A stretch of 64,000 nucleotides of DNA, from assembly GCF_902706285.1 (NCBI RefSeq), contig NZ_CACSKD010000011.1, positions 1 to 64,000 on the forward strand, read 5' to 3'. The DNA comes from Rhizobium sp. 18055. GTDB lineage: Bacteria; Pseudomonadota; Alphaproteobacteria; Rhizobiales; Rhizobiaceae. Each line of letters opens with the position of its first letter. Position 1 is the first letter of the stretch. The notes below the pieces were generated by a model. It saw nothing but the letters and a program-made list of their open reading frames with translations, made no database searches and was not told the DNA's origin. Position numbers and translations under genes: made by a program. Shown here one piece after another: positions 50,822-60,164 of the stretch.

Positions 50822-51355
50822 ATGTCAGGACACAACACGCACCCCCATGCCATCATCGTCATGGGGGTTAGCGGCTGCGGCAAGTCTTCCGTGGGCGTGG
50901 CGATCGCGCAGGCGCTCGCCGTCGAATTTGCCGAAGGCGACGCGCTGCATCCGGCCTCCAATGTCGAGAAGATGTCGAAGGGCATTCCGCTCACCGACGA
51001 GGACCGCATGCCCTGGCTCGATGTCATCGGCCAGACCATGAAGGCGGCGCTTGATCGCCACGAGGGGATCGTCGTTTCCTGCTCGGCGCTGAAGCGCAGC
51101 TACCGCGACCGGCTGCGTGCCGCCGTCGATGGAGACTTGTTTTTCGTCTACCTGCACGGCTCCGACGAACTGCTGACCAGGCGCATGGGCGAGCGCAAAG
51201 GCCACTTCATGCCGCTGTCGCTGCTCGAAAACCAGCTGGCGACACTGGAAGTGCCGACGGGCGAGCCCGGCGTGGTGACGGTCGATATCGACATGACGAT
51301 CGACGAGATCGCGAAGACAGCGCTCCGCGATCTCAAGGGTTTGGGTGTGTCCTGA
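50822..51355 (+). CDS. gntK: Gluconokinase
   Basis: A 177-residue kinase that phosphorylates gluconate to 6-phosphogluconate. Walker A Gly-Val-Ser-Gly-Cys-Gly-Lys-Ser (15-22), Glu-Gly-Asp-Ala-Leu-His (the gluconate motif), and Cys-Ser-Ala-Leu-Lys-Arg-Ser-Tyr-Arg-Asp are diagnostic. ATG 50822 is used; a GTG 12 bp upstream is possible. It may be read with the dpp operon, 53 bp away. Confidence 0.92.
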   Translation: MSGHNTHPHAIIVMGVSGCGKSSVGVAIAQALAVEFAEGDALHPASNVEKMSKGIPLTDEDRMPWLDVIGQTMKAALDRHEGIVVSCSALKRSYRDRLRAAVDGDLFFVYLHGSDELLTRRMGERKGHFMPLSLLENQLATLEVPTGEPGVVTVDIDMTIDEIAKTALRDLKGLGVS

Positions 51356-51397
51356 AGCCGTTCCGTCAGGAACCGCGCGCCAGCGAAACCCGAGATG

Positions 51398-51427
51398 ATT
51401 TCCGGCGATCTTCTGTTCGCCGGAAAT
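51398..51427. terminator. Hairpin between convergent gntK and YeeE genes
   Basis: Perfect 11-bp stem ATTTCCGGCGA/TCGCCGGAAAT, 8-base loop. Lies in the 75-bp convergent gap; may serve both directions. Confidence 0.65.
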
Positions 51428-51430
51428 GAC

Positions 51431-52654
51431 TTATCCGTCGTTGCGCAGCAGGATCTTCTTCTCGAAGAAGAAATACGGCCGCAGCTTCACGCCGATGACG
51501 TTGCCGGCAAAAGCGGCCACGGCCCAGAGATAGCCATGCACGCTGCCGGACGCGATGCCGGAGAAGTAGGCGCCGATGTTGCAGCCATAGGCGATGCGTG
51601 CACCATAGCCGAGCAGCAAGCCGCCGATCACAGCGGCCAGCACCGAGCGCAGCGGGATATCCCAGCTCGGCGCAAACCGGCCGGCCAGCGACGAAGCCAG
51701 CATGGCGCCGGCAATGATGCCGAAATCCATCACCGAGGTGATATCGGCAAACACGCTATCGGCCAGCGCCTTGGCGTTACCCGGCGACTGCCAGTAAGCC
51801 CAGGCGGTCGGGTCGAAGCCGATCAGCTGCGCACCCTTGGCACCCCAGAGGGCGAACGCCGAGGTGATGCCCCATGGGCGGCCGGCGATCGATAGCGTTG
51901 CGAAGTTGAGCAGCGCCAGCGCCACGGCGCCAAGCACCAGCGGCCAAGGGCCACGCAGCACGCGCGCCAGACCCTGACGCGGAGCCGGTGCTTCCTTTTC
52001 CAGCGTCCCATGCCAGCGCTTTTCGACCAGCACGGTGATGCCGGCGATGACAGCGAAGATGGCGAGCGACACGGCAATGCCGCCGGCTGCACCGAACGTC
52101 GTCACCAGCGATGTCGGCGGCAGCGACGGCAGGCTGACCCACCAATCGAAGTTCACCGTGCCGAGCACCGAGCCGATCACGAAGAACAGCAGTGTCACCA
52201 GCATGCGGGCATTGCCGCCGCCGGCGGTGAACAGCGTGCCGGAAGCGCAACCGCCGCCGAGCTGCATGCCGATGCCGAACATGAAGGCGCCGACGATGAC
52301 GCCGATACCGGCCGGCGACACCGACCCCTTCACCTCATGGCCGAACAGCGTGCCGCTGGCCAGAAACGGGAAGAACAGCACGACGGCAATGGCAAGCAGG
52401 ATCATCTGCACGCGCAGGCCGCGCCCGCGCCCATCCATGATGAACACGCGCCAGGCCGAGGTGAAGCCGAAGGCGGCATGATAGAGCGCGATACCGAGCG
52501 CGCCGCCAACGAGGAACAGCGCACCCTGCGCCGGTCCATAGAAATAGCCGAGCAGCAGCGTAGCGAGAACCAGCACCAGCAGCGAACCGAGGCCGGGCGT
52601 GCCGAGCGATGGCTCGCGTGTATCGAGAGCAGGGGAGGAGGAAGCGATGGACAT
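51431..52654 (-). CDS. YeeE/YedE family sulfur-compound transporter
   Basis: A 407-residue membrane protein with about ten helices in two homologous halves. Gly-Gly-Gly-Cys-Ala-Ser-Gly-Thr (about 132-139) and Gly-Cys-Asn-Ile-Gly-Ala (about 356-361) each carry the conserved Cys that hands on thiosulfate in TsuA-type members. No TusA-like gene is adjacent. Substrate inferred as thiosulfate or a related sulfur compound. Confidence 0.85.
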   Translation of the reverse strand: MSIASSSPALDTREPSLGTPGLGSLLVLVLATLLLGYFYGPAQGALFLVGGALGIALYHAAFGFTSAWRVFIMDGRGRGLRVQMILLAIAVVLFFPFLASGTLFGHEVKGSVSPAGIGVIVGAFMFGIGMQLGGGCASGTLFTAGGGNARMLVTLLFFVIGSVLGTVNFDWWVSLPSLPPTSLVTTFGAAGGIAVSLAIFAVIAGITVLVEKRWHGTLEKEAPAPRQGLARVLRGPWPLVLGAVALALLNFATLSIAGRPWGITSAFALWGAKGAQLIGFDPTAWAYWQSPGNAKALADSVFADITSVMDFGIIAGAMLASSLAGRFAPSWDIPLRSVLAAVIGGLLLGYGARIAYGCNIGAYFSGIASGSVHGYLWAVAAFAGNVIGVKLRPYFFFEKKILLRNDG

Positions 52655-52786
52655 GGGAGATTTCCTAGTGTTTCCCGCATCTTATAATAAATGTCAGGTC
52701 TCTCGTGTAGGAATGAGTTTGCGCAATCCGCCCTGCCTGCGGATTCCCGTTCTCATTGTCTCCTTAATTACGAAACCCGAGAGGGT

Positions 52787-54034
52787 TCACGGGTTGAAAC
52801 GCTGCGGCGAATAGGCCGAGATGTCGATCAACGGCTTTTCGCCGGTCATCTGCTCCGCCACCAGCCTGCCGGTCACCGGCCCGAGCGTCAGCCCGTGATG
52901 CGCATGGCCGAAGGCGAACCACAGCCCCTCGTGGCGCGGTGCCTTGCCGATCACGGGCATCATGTCCGGCGTGCAGGGGCGGGCGCCCATCCAGGGTTCG
53001 GGATCGAGCCGCTCGCCGAGCGGAAAAACGGTGCGGGCGACAGCCTCGGCACGGTCGAGCTGCACCGGCGTCTTCGGCGCATTCATCGCCGCAAACTCCG
53101 CCCCCGTCGTCAGCCGGATGCCCTGGTTCATCGGCGCCATCACGTAGCCCTTTTCCGCATCCATCATGGTGTTGTTCAGCACCGCATTGCCCTTGGCCGA
53201 ATAGTGCATGTGGTAGCCACGCTTGACGCCGAGCGGCAAGGCATAGCCGAGCCGCCGCGTGGCCGTGGCAGCCCAGGGCCCGAGCGCAATCACCGCCTCG
53301 TCTGCCTCGGCTGGGCCGTCATCGGTGGCGATCTTCCAGCCGGCGCCGAACCGGCCGAAGGAGTTGGCATCGCCATGGACGAACCGGCCGCCGATGCTCT
53401 CGAAATAGCGGCGATAGGCCGCCGTCAGCGCCTGCGGATCGAGAACCGACCACGGATCGCGCCACTTCAGCCCGCCGACGAAACCGAGGTTGAGATCGGG
53501 CTCCTGCCGCGCCAGGTCGCTGGCGGTCAGCGGTTCGAAGCCGAGGCCGAATTCCTTCTGCAGCCGCTCTGCTTCGGCAAATTCCGCATCGCGCTTCTCG
53601 GCCGTGCGAAATATCTCCATCCAGCCATTCTTGCGGATCAGATGCTCGGCCTGCGACGCCTCGATCAGGTCGTGATGCTCCGAAATCGAGTGCTCGATCA
53701 GCGGTGCATAGGCCTTGGAGATCATCGCATGCCGCTTGGCATTGGAGTTCCACCAGTAGCGCGCCAGAAACGACAGCTGCCCCGGCAGGGCCTTCAGATG
53801 ATAATGCGCATCGATACGATTGTTGAAGGCATAACGGGCGAGCAGCCCCAGTTGCTGCGGAAAGCCATAGGGCACGACGCCCTCGCGCTGGATCAGGCCG
53901 GCATTGCCGAAGGATGTGCCGTTGCCGGGCTGATGGCGGTCGATCAGCGTCACCTGCCGCCCGCGTCGTTGCAGATGAATGGCCGTCGATACACCGACGA
54001 TGCCGGCGCCAAGCACAATTACGTTCTTCGTCAT
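52787..54034 (-). CDS. FAD-dependent D-amino acid dehydrogenase-like oxidoreductase
   Basis: A 415-residue DadA-type enzyme. The start at 54034 begins the FAD-binding Val-Ile-Val-Leu-Gly-Ala-Gly-Ile-Val-Gly (about 5-14). Gly-Asn-Ala-Gly-Leu-Ile-Gln (about 43-49) and C-terminal Gly-His-Ala-His-His-Gly-Leu-Thr are typical. It oxidises a D-amino acid or related secondary amine to a keto acid. It follows the methyltransferase gene by 75 bp; true dadA would usually have an alanine racemase next to it, which is not seen. Confidence 0.82.
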   Translation of the reverse strand: MTKNVIVLGAGIVGVSTAIHLQRRGRQVTLIDRHQPGNGTSFGNAGLIQREGVVPYGFPQQLGLLARYAFNNRIDAHYHLKALPGQLSFLARYWWNSNAKRHAMISKAYAPLIEHSISEHHDLIEASQAEHLIRKNGWMEIFRTAEKRDAEFAEAERLQKEFGLGFEPLTASDLARQEPDLNLGFVGGLKWRDPWSVLDPQALTAAYRRYFESIGGRFVHGDANSFGRFGAGWKIATDDGPAEADEAVIALGPWAATATRRLGYALPLGVKRGYHMHYSAKGNAVLNNTMMDAEKGYVMAPMNQGIRLTTGAEFAAMNAPKTPVQLDRAEAVARTVFPLGERLDPEPWMGARPCTPDMMPVIGKAPRHEGLWFAFGHAHHGLTLGPVTGRLVAEQMTGEKPLIDISAYSPQRFNP

Positions 54035-54109
54035 TTTCCCGCGAAACCCAAGCTGATTATGCGGCGAAAATGCTCTTCCAGTGCGCTGCACGCAAACGAA
54101 AAATCGCAT

Positions 54110-54610
54110 TCATTTCAAAAACATTGCACCGCTCAGCGCGCGGTTCTCGGCGGAGATGCGAACGGCGAGCATCAGCCCGTTCAACACCGAGAAAACGGCG
54201 GCAAAGATCGGCAGGCCCAGCGCCAGCGGCAGCACCGCGATCTCGCAGACCACCACCACATAGTTCGGATGCGTCACGAAGCGGTACGGCCCGCTGCGCA
54301 CCAGCGGCGCCCCCGGCAGCACGATGATCCGGGTGGTCCACCGTTCCCGAAGCGTCGCCAGAATCCACAGCCGAGCCAGCTGCAGCACGGCGAAGATCGC
54401 AACCCACACCGCCTCGACCGGCTGTCCGAACCCCAGCACCCACAGCCCGGCAATCCAGCAGCTGTGCAGCGCCACCATAACAGGATAATGCGCCGCCCCG
54501 ACCTCGGTTGCGCCCCGCGCCAGCAGCGCACGGGTGTTGCGGCGGGCGATCACAAGCTCGGCCAGTCGCTGCAGCGTGACGAAACCGAGCAGCGCGATCG
54601 ACGGTTCCAT
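54110..54610 (-). CDS. Isoprenylcysteine carboxyl methyltransferase-like membrane protein
   Basis: A 166-residue membrane methyltransferase of the ICMT type. The ATG at 54610 overlaps the polyketide synthase stop. C-terminal Gly-Pro-Tyr-Arg-Phe-Val-Thr-His-Pro-Asn-Tyr (about 111-121) and Glu-Asn-Arg-Ala-Leu are the SAM-binding marks. Next to type III synthases such proteins methylate the polyketide phenol; that is the likely role here. Confidence 0.82.
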   Translation of the reverse strand: MEPSIALLGFVTLQRLAELVIARRNTRALLARGATEVGAAHYPVMVALHSCWIAGLWVLGFGQPVEAVWVAIFAVLQLARLWILATLRERWTTRIIVLPGAPLVRSGPYRFVTHPNYVVVVCEIAVLPLALGLPIFAAVFSVLNGLMLAVRISAENRALSGAMFLK

Positions 54611-55662
54611 CAGCCGATCCTTTTCAGCGTCACGCAACTGGCGGAGAAACCGGGTCCCATCGCGATCATCGCCGCGCGCGCCGGCAGTCCGTCACGCAAC
54701 ACCCGCTCCAGCACGAACAGGATTGTTGGAGACGACATGTTGCCGTATTCGGCAATCACCGCGCGCTCATGATCGAGCGCCTCCGATGGGATAGACAATG
54801 CGCTTTCCAGCGCCGCCAGCACACGGGTACCGCCCGGGTGACAGATGAAGCGGTCGATATCGTTTCGGGAGAGCCCGTTGCGCTTGAGAATGCCATCGAC
54901 CGCCGGCCCCAGCTCCTTCTCGGCAAACGGTGGCAGCGCCTGATCAAGCACGATGCCAAAGCCGTTGTCGTCGATCTTCCAGCCCATGATCCCGAGCGTA
55001 TCGGAAAACAGATGCTCACCGGTCGATTCCACCTCGGCGATCCCGCCTTCGCCGGCCCGCAGCACGCAGGCGGCAGCGCCATCGCCGAACAGAGCCGTGG
55101 CAATGATGTTCGCCCGCGTCAGCTCATCCAGCCGGAACGCCAGCGTGCAGAGTTCGATCGAAACGAACAGCACCGTGGCGCCGGGCCTTGCCCTGGCAAA
55201 CCGCGCGGCAATCGCAAGGCCCGACACGCCGGCAGCACAGCCGAGCCCGAACACAGGCACCCGCTCGATGTCGGGGCGTAACCCGAGCATGCCGGCCAGC
55301 TGCGCATCGAGGCTCGGTGTCGCGATACCGGTGGAGGAGACCGTGACGATGCAGTCGACATCCGATCCCTTCAGGCCGGCCCGATCGAGCGCCTTCGTCG
55401 TTGTCTCCAGAAACAGGCTGCGCGCCACCTCACCATAGGCTTCCATGCGGTCCTGCCAGCCATGCGGCTCGGTGAACCAGGAAAGCGGCCGCGCCGCATG
55501 GCGGGTGCGGATGCCGGCATTGTCGAAGACCGGCGCCAGACGTGCGAAGTCCCTCAGGCGCTCTGAAAACAGCCGCGCGGAAGTCTCAACGGCTTCCTTC
55601 TGGGTGATGATGTTGTCGGGCGCGGCAACCGCAAGGCTCAGTAACTTCACAGTGTCATTCAC
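54610..55662 (-). CDS. Type III polyketide synthase (chalcone synthase-like)
   Basis: A 350-residue thiolase-fold enzyme started at GTG 55662 with GAGGAG 6 bp upstream. The catalytic triad is Cys142 (Gly-Leu-Gly-Cys-Ala), His275 (Cys-His-Pro-Gly-Gly) and Asn308 (Gly-Asn-Met-Ser-Ser). It would condense malonyl-CoA on an acyl starter to an alkylresorcinol or alkylpyrone. It is translationally coupled to the methyltransferase. Starter length cannot be read. Confidence 0.9.
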   Translation of the reverse strand: MNDTVKLLSLAVAAPDNIITQKEAVETSARLFSERLRDFARLAPVFDNAGIRTRHAARPLSWFTEPHGWQDRMEAYGEVARSLFLETTTKALDRAGLKGSDVDCIVTVSSTGIATPSLDAQLAGMLGLRPDIERVPVFGLGCAAGVSGLAIAARFARARPGATVLFVSIELCTLAFRLDELTRANIIATALFGDGAAACVLRAGEGGIAEVESTGEHLFSDTLGIMGWKIDDNGFGIVLDQALPPFAEKELGPAVDGILKRNGLSRNDIDRFICHPGGTRVLAALESALSIPSEALDHERAVIAEYGNMSSPTILFVLERVLRDGLPARAAMIAMGPGFSASCVTLKRIG

Positions 55663-55842
55663 GGAATGCTCCTCTTTGCTCCCGACGCCAAGGGACAACA
55701 CGCGAAGCGCCAATTAATTCAGTCTGCCATTGTCACAACATCGTGATCGAAAAAATCAGCACGCCCACCGAATAAACCTCGCAGCCACGGTGTTCATCCG
55801 CCGCAACCCCGTTGTCCCAACTATCCCTGAAGGAGATATCTC

Positions 55843-56388
55843 ATGACATCAGCAACTTTACGGATCGCATCCCTGCTGCTCGGCGGCACCATCGCTGCTT
55901 TCGCTCTTTCGACCCCTGTCTTCGCTGCCGGTGGCGACAGCAATGGCGATACGACCACACCGGTCTGCAAGAATGGCCAGGTCTACGACAAGAAGGCGCA
56001 GAAATGCGTCAAGCAGTCGAGTGCCAACATCACCGAGGACAACCGCACCGAATACGCCTACTCGCTGGCCAAGGCCGGCCGCTATGACGAGGCGCTGGCC
56101 ATGCTCGACACGCTGAAGGACCAGAACACGGCTGAGGCGCTGAACTATCGCGGCTATGCCACGCGTAAGCTCGGACGCACCGATGAAGGGATTTCTTATT
56201 ACCTGAAGTCGGTCGAGCTCGATCCGAAATATGCCAAGGTCCGCGAATATCTCGGCGAAGCCTATGTGGTGAAAGGCCGGATCGATCTGGCCAGGGATCA
56301 GCTGAACACCATCAAGACGCTGTGCGGCACCGGCTGCGAGGAATACCAGGATCTCAACGAAGCGATCATCGATCCGTCGAAGATCTGA
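55843..56388 (+). CDS. Exported tetratricopeptide-repeat protein
   Basis: A 181-residue protein with signal peptide (about 1-28, Val-Phe-Ala-Ala). A short Cys-containing segment (Val-Cys-Lys-Asn-Gly, Lys-Cys-Val-Lys) precedes two to three TPR units (about 70-150; Ala-Lys-Ala-Gly-Arg-Tyr-Asp-Glu-Ala-Leu). GGAGATATCTC precedes ATG. It is 29 bp upstream of the sigma factor gene and likely part of its regulon. Confidence 0.8.
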   Translation: MTSATLRIASLLLGGTIAAFALSTPVFAAGGDSNGDTTTPVCKNGQVYDKKAQKCVKQSSANITEDNRTEYAYSLAKAGRYDEALAMLDTLKDQNTAEALNYRGYATRKLGRTDEGISYYLKSVELDPKYAKVREYLGEAYVVKGRIDLARDQLNTIKTLCGTGCEEYQDLNEAIIDPSKI

Positions 56389-56417
56389 GTGACCGGCGGG
56401 CGCGTGAGGACATGCCG

Positions 56418-57023
56418 ATGACGGTCGCCTACACCACGATTCCTGCCTATAGTCACACCCAACAGACCCCGCCGGTAAACCCGGCGCGGTCTGATAGATC
56501 CCCTGTGGCGGAGGCGGCCATCGCAAGCGAAGCAGACATCAGGAGCGGCCTGACGGAGAACCTGTCGCGGCTCTGGCGCTATGGCCTGGTCCTGTCGCAC
56601 CGCCGCGACGTGGCCGATGATCTGGTGCAGCAGACCTGCGTCCGGGCGCTGGAGCGATCCGCGCAGTTTCAGGCCGGCACGCGGCTCGATCGCTGGCTGT
56701 TTGCGATCCTCCATTCGATCTGGCTGAACGAAATCCGCGCGCGCCGGGTGCGCCAGGGGCAGGGCTTCGTCGATGCCGAGGAGGTACTCGTCGTCGATGG
56801 CGCCAATGAGACGGAGACCCATGTGATGGCAAACCAGGTGCTGCGACTGGTCAATGCGCTGCCCGACGCCCAGCGCGCCGCGGTGTTTCTGGCCTATGTG
56901 GAAGGCCTGTCCTACAAGGAAGTGGCCGGCATATTGGATATCCCGATCGGAACAGTGATGAGCCGCCTTGCCGCCGCCCGGGCAAAGCTCGCCGGCAACA
57001 TTGCAGAGGAGGGCGCCCGATGA
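56418..57023 (+). CDS. ECF-type RNA polymerase sigma factor
   Basis: A 201-residue sigma factor. Region 2 is at about 60-115 (Asp-Asp-Leu-Val-Gln-Gln-Thr-Cys-Val-Arg-Ala-Leu), region 4 at about 145-190 (Leu-Pro-Asp-Ala-Gln-Arg-Ala-Ala-Val-Phe-Leu, Gly-Thr-Val-Met-Ser-Arg-Leu). ATG 56418 has AGGA 7 bp upstream; ATG 56412 is alternative. The N-terminus is an unusual 45-residue Pro/Thr-rich extension. Its stop overlaps the anti-sigma start. Confidence 0.88.
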   Translation: MTVAYTTIPAYSHTQQTPPVNPARSDRSPVAEAAIASEADIRSGLTENLSRLWRYGLVLSHRRDVADDLVQQTCVRALERSAQFQAGTRLDRWLFAILHSIWLNEIRARRVRQGQGFVDAEEVLVVDGANETETHVMANQVLRLVNALPDAQRAAVFLAYVEGLSYKEVAGILDIPIGTVMSRLAAARAKLAGNIAEEGAR

Positions 57024-57814
57024 GCGAAGACCAGATCTTCCCCTCCGACGAACAGCTGACCGCCTATCTCGACGGCGAGCTGACACCGGATCAGGTGGCC
57101 CGGCTCGACGTGATTTTGGAGACGGACGAGCGTGTTGCCGAACGGCTCGAATTCCTGTCGCGCAGCAACCTGCCCTTCACGCAGGCCTTCGCCTCTTTGC
57201 TTGCAGAGGCGCCGAAAGCCAAACTCGAGGCGATGCTGCCTGACCTCCCCAGCGAACAACAACTGCCCGCCCCGGTTCGCGCCGGCAGACGCGGCTTCCT
57301 CGGCGCACTTGCCGCATGCCTGGTTGCCGGCGTGGTCGCCGACCGCGCCTTCATCGGCCTGCACAGGCGTCTCACTGCCAGGGACGAAGGCAGCGAGTGG
57401 CGCGCCGTCGTTGCCGAATACATCGCGCTCTATACCCCCGATACTTTGGCCGGTCCCGTTCCCTCGAGCGAAGTGCAGGCGGCGCAACTGGCGGTGCTCG
57501 AAAGTAAGCTTGGCCTATCGTTGTCGCCGGAAGCGGTCTCGTTGCCAGGTGTTGATTTCAAGCGGGCTCTGCTGTTGCAGTATGATGACCAGCCGCTCGC
57601 CCAGATCGCCTATCTCGACCCGGAGACTGGCCCAATGGCGCTCTGCATCGTCCGCTCGGATGGTGGCGTGAAGGGCCCGCAGGTGGAGGGCCGCAGGGGC
57701 ATGAACGTGGTCTACTGGTCGAACGCCGCGCACGCCTTCATGCTGATCGGCCATGCGCCGCTGGAACGGATGCAGGCGATTGCCGAGGATGCGAGGACGC
57801 GGCTGGCGGTTTGA
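57020..57814 (+). CDS. Anti-sigma factor, membrane-anchored
   Basis: A 264-residue protein with acidic N-terminus (Ser-Asp-Glu-Gln-Leu-Thr-Ala-Tyr-Leu-Asp-Gly-Glu-Leu, about 9-21), the anti-sigma signature, one membrane helix at about 91-109 with Arg-Arg before it, and a periplasmic domain of about 150 residues as a sensor. No zinc-binding His-Cys-Cys motif. It overlaps the sigma gene by 4 bp. Confidence 0.85.
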   Translation: MSEDQIFPSDEQLTAYLDGELTPDQVARLDVILETDERVAERLEFLSRSNLPFTQAFASLLAEAPKAKLEAMLPDLPSEQQLPAPVRAGRRGFLGALAACLVAGVVADRAFIGLHRRLTARDEGSEWRAVVAEYIALYTPDTLAGPVPSSEVQAAQLAVLESKLGLSLSPEAVSLPGVDFKRALLLQYDDQPLAQIAYLDPETGPMALCIVRSDGGVKGPQVEGRRGMNVVYWSNAAHAFMLIGHAPLERMQAIAEDARTRLAV

Positions 57815-57860
57815 CGCGGTGTGCTGCGTCGTGGCTGGATTCGCTGCTGTCGGCGGGCGC

Positions 57861-58039
57861 AGCCCCTTCATCCCCGGTGCAACGAGTTGCACCTGACCTG
57901 CCGGCACCTTCTCCCCGTTGGGGAGAAGAGGCATGTTGCTACGGCATGCTCCAACGCTAAAGATAGTGCGAGAAGCTCGCCTCTTGCTTCCCCTTCTACC
58001 CAACGGGGAGAAGGTGGCCCGAAGGGTCGGATGAGGGGG
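57861..58039. repeat. Rhizobial intergenic mosaic/palindromic element
   Basis: About 178 bp with terminal CCCCTTCATCC and GGATGAGGGG inverted arms and inner CTTCTCCCCGTTGGGGAGAAG at 57908-57929 (palindrome) and CAACGGGGAGAAGG at 58001-58014. This is the pattern of the RIME-type repeats of rhizobia. It fills most of the 280-bp gap. Confidence 0.75.
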
Positions 58040-58094
58040 CCACACGGCACCGCATTGACCGCCAGACGGCACCACCACACCGGCCCGCAAACCC

Positions 58095-60164
58095 CTACCG
58101 CCACATCGTCCGCATCCGCGCGCCCACATCCACCCGGATCTGCTTCGTGCTCCGCTCCGAAGCCGAAGCGCTCACCACAGGCCAGGCCGCCGTCTCGAAA
58201 TACTGCAGCAGCGTCACCGGAATGAACCGCGTCCTGGAGGCATAGACATGCCGGTCGCCCTGGCCGTGCTGGCCGCTGGTGAAGAAGCGCTGCGGGGTGA
58301 TCAGCGTCAGATTGTCCTTGGCACGCGTCATCCCGACATAGAGCAGCCGCCGCTCTTCCTCGATCTCGTGCGTCGTGCCCACCGCAAGATCGGACGGAAT
58401 GCAGCCATCGACGACATTCAGCATGAACACCGCCCGCCATTCCTGCCCCTTGGCCGAATGGATCGTCGAGAGGATCAGATAGTCCTCGTCGAGCAGCGGT
58501 ACGCCGGCCTGGTCGCTGGTCGCATCCGGCGGATCGAGCGTCAGTTCGGTGAGGAAGCGTTCGCGGTTGGCATAGCCCGACGCGATCTGCTCGAGTTGCA
58601 AGAGGTCGGCCTTGCGGGTGTCGGCATCCTCGTGGATGCGGTCGAGATGCGGCTCATACCATTCCCGCGCCTGGGCGATATCGGCTGGCCATTGCGAGCC
58701 GGAGCGGCGCAGGCCTTCCAGCAGCTGCACCAGCGCCGGCCAGCTCTCGCCGGTCTTTGCCGGTGGCGGGATTTCGGCCAGCGCCATCAGCGGCTCGGGG
58801 TCGACAGCGATCGTCTCGAGGATCTTGCCTGCCGTCTGCGGCCCGATCCCCGGCAGCATCTTCAGCAGCCGGAAGCCGGAAACCCGGTCGCGCGGGTTCT
58901 GTGCAAACCGCAGGATCGCCAGCATGTCCTTGACATGCGCTGAATCGAGGAACTTCAGCCCGCCGAACTTGACGAAGGGAATGTTGCGTCGGGTCAGCTC
59001 GACCTCCAGCGGCCCGCTATGGCTGGAGGTGCGAAACAGCACCGCCTGCTGCTTCAGCGTCATGCCGACTTCGCGGTTGGCCAGCACCTGCTCGACGATA
59101 TAGCCGGCCTGATCGTTCTCGTCCTTGACCGTCAAGAGCTTCGGCCGCTCCTCCGATTGCCGGTCGGTCCAGAGGTTTTTGGTGAACCGCTCGCGCGCCA
59201 GATCGATCACGCCGTTGGCGGCAGCCAGGATCGTCGTCGTCGAGCGATAGTTGCGATCGAGCGTGATGATGTCGGCCGGCGGCGAAAAGGTCTTCGGGAA
59301 GTCGAGAATGTTGCGGATCGTCGCAGCCCGGAACGAGTAGATCGACTGCGCATCGTCGCCGACCACGGTCAGCCCGCGGCCTCCAGGCTTCAGCGCCATC
59401 AGCACCGAGGATTGCAGCCTGTTGGTATCCTGATACTCGTCGACCATCACATGGTCGAACCGCCCGCCGATATCCTCGGCCAGCTCGGGATCGCTGACCA
59501 TCTGCGCCCAGTAGAGCAGCAGGTCATCGTAATCGAGCACGTTCTGCGCCTGCTTGGCCTCGACATAGCAGCCGAACAGCTCGCGCAGCTGCGCCTCCCA
59601 TGTGGCAACCCAGGGATACCAGGTCTTCAGCACCTCGTTGAGCGGCGTCTCGGAATTGACCGTGCGCGAATAGATGGCGAGACACGTCCCCTTGGTCGGA
59701 AACCGGCTTTCGGTCTTCGAGAATCCAAGCTCGTGCCGGATCAGGTTCATCAGGTCGGCGCTGTCTTCGCGGTCGTGAATGGTGAAATCGACGTTCAGGC
59801 CGATCTGCTCGGCATAGATCCGAAGCAGCCTTGCGCCGATGCCGTGGAAGGTGCCGGCCCAGGTCAGCGCATCGGTCATCACCGCCGCATTGGCGCCGAG
59901 CACCTGCTTGCAGATCCGCTCGACCCGCCGCGCCATCTCCGATGCCGCCCGCCGCGAGAATGTCATCAGCAAGATGCGACGCGGATCGGCTCCGTTGACG
60001 ATCAGATGCGCCACCCGGTGCGCCAGCGTGTTGGTCTTGCCCGATCCGGCGCCGGCGATGATCAGCAGTGGCCCGCCTGTGGTGTCCGGTCCCGGACCGA
60101 CGCCGTGCTCGACGGCCAGACGCTGCTGCTCGTTCAGTTTCTCAAGATAGGCCGCCGCCTGCAT
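58095..60164 (-). CDS. UvrD/PcrA-family DNA helicase
   Basis: A 689-residue superfamily 1 helicase. ATG 60164 has GGAG 5 bp upstream. Ala-Gly-Ala-Gly-Ser-Gly-Lys-Thr (37-44, motif I), Asp-Glu-Tyr-Gln-Asp-Thr (motif II), His-Ser-Ala-Lys-Gly-Gln-Glu-Trp (motif V) and Tyr-Val-Gly-Met-Thr-Arg-Ala (motif VI) are present. It unwinds DNA in repair or clears proteins. Whether it is the main uvrD of the organism cannot be told. Confidence 0.9.
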   Translation of the reverse strand: MQAAAYLEKLNEQQRLAVEHGVGPGPDTTGGPLLIIAGAGSGKTNTLAHRVAHLIVNGADPRRILLMTFSRRAASEMARRVERICKQVLGANAAVMTDALTWAGTFHGIGARLLRIYAEQIGLNVDFTIHDREDSADLMNLIRHELGFSKTESRFPTKGTCLAIYSRTVNSETPLNEVLKTWYPWVATWEAQLRELFGCYVEAKQAQNVLDYDDLLLYWAQMVSDPELAEDIGGRFDHVMVDEYQDTNRLQSSVLMALKPGGRGLTVVGDDAQSIYSFRAATIRNILDFPKTFSPPADIITLDRNYRSTTTILAAANGVIDLARERFTKNLWTDRQSEERPKLLTVKDENDQAGYIVEQVLANREVGMTLKQQAVLFRTSSHSGPLEVELTRRNIPFVKFGGLKFLDSAHVKDMLAILRFAQNPRDRVSGFRLLKMLPGIGPQTAGKILETIAVDPEPLMALAEIPPPAKTGESWPALVQLLEGLRRSGSQWPADIAQAREWYEPHLDRIHEDADTRKADLLQLEQIASGYANRERFLTELTLDPPDATSDQAGVPLLDEDYLILSTIHSAKGQEWRAVFMLNVVDGCIPSDLAVGTTHEIEEERRLLYVGMTRAKDNLTLITPQRFFTSGQHGQGDRHVYASRTRFIPVTLLQYFETAAWPVVSASASERSTKQIRVDVGARMRTMWR

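Noticed and set aside
52691..54772. 693-codon open frame on the plus strand
   Set aside because: Opposite the DadA-like and methyltransferase genes; His/Arg/Gln-rich with no domain.
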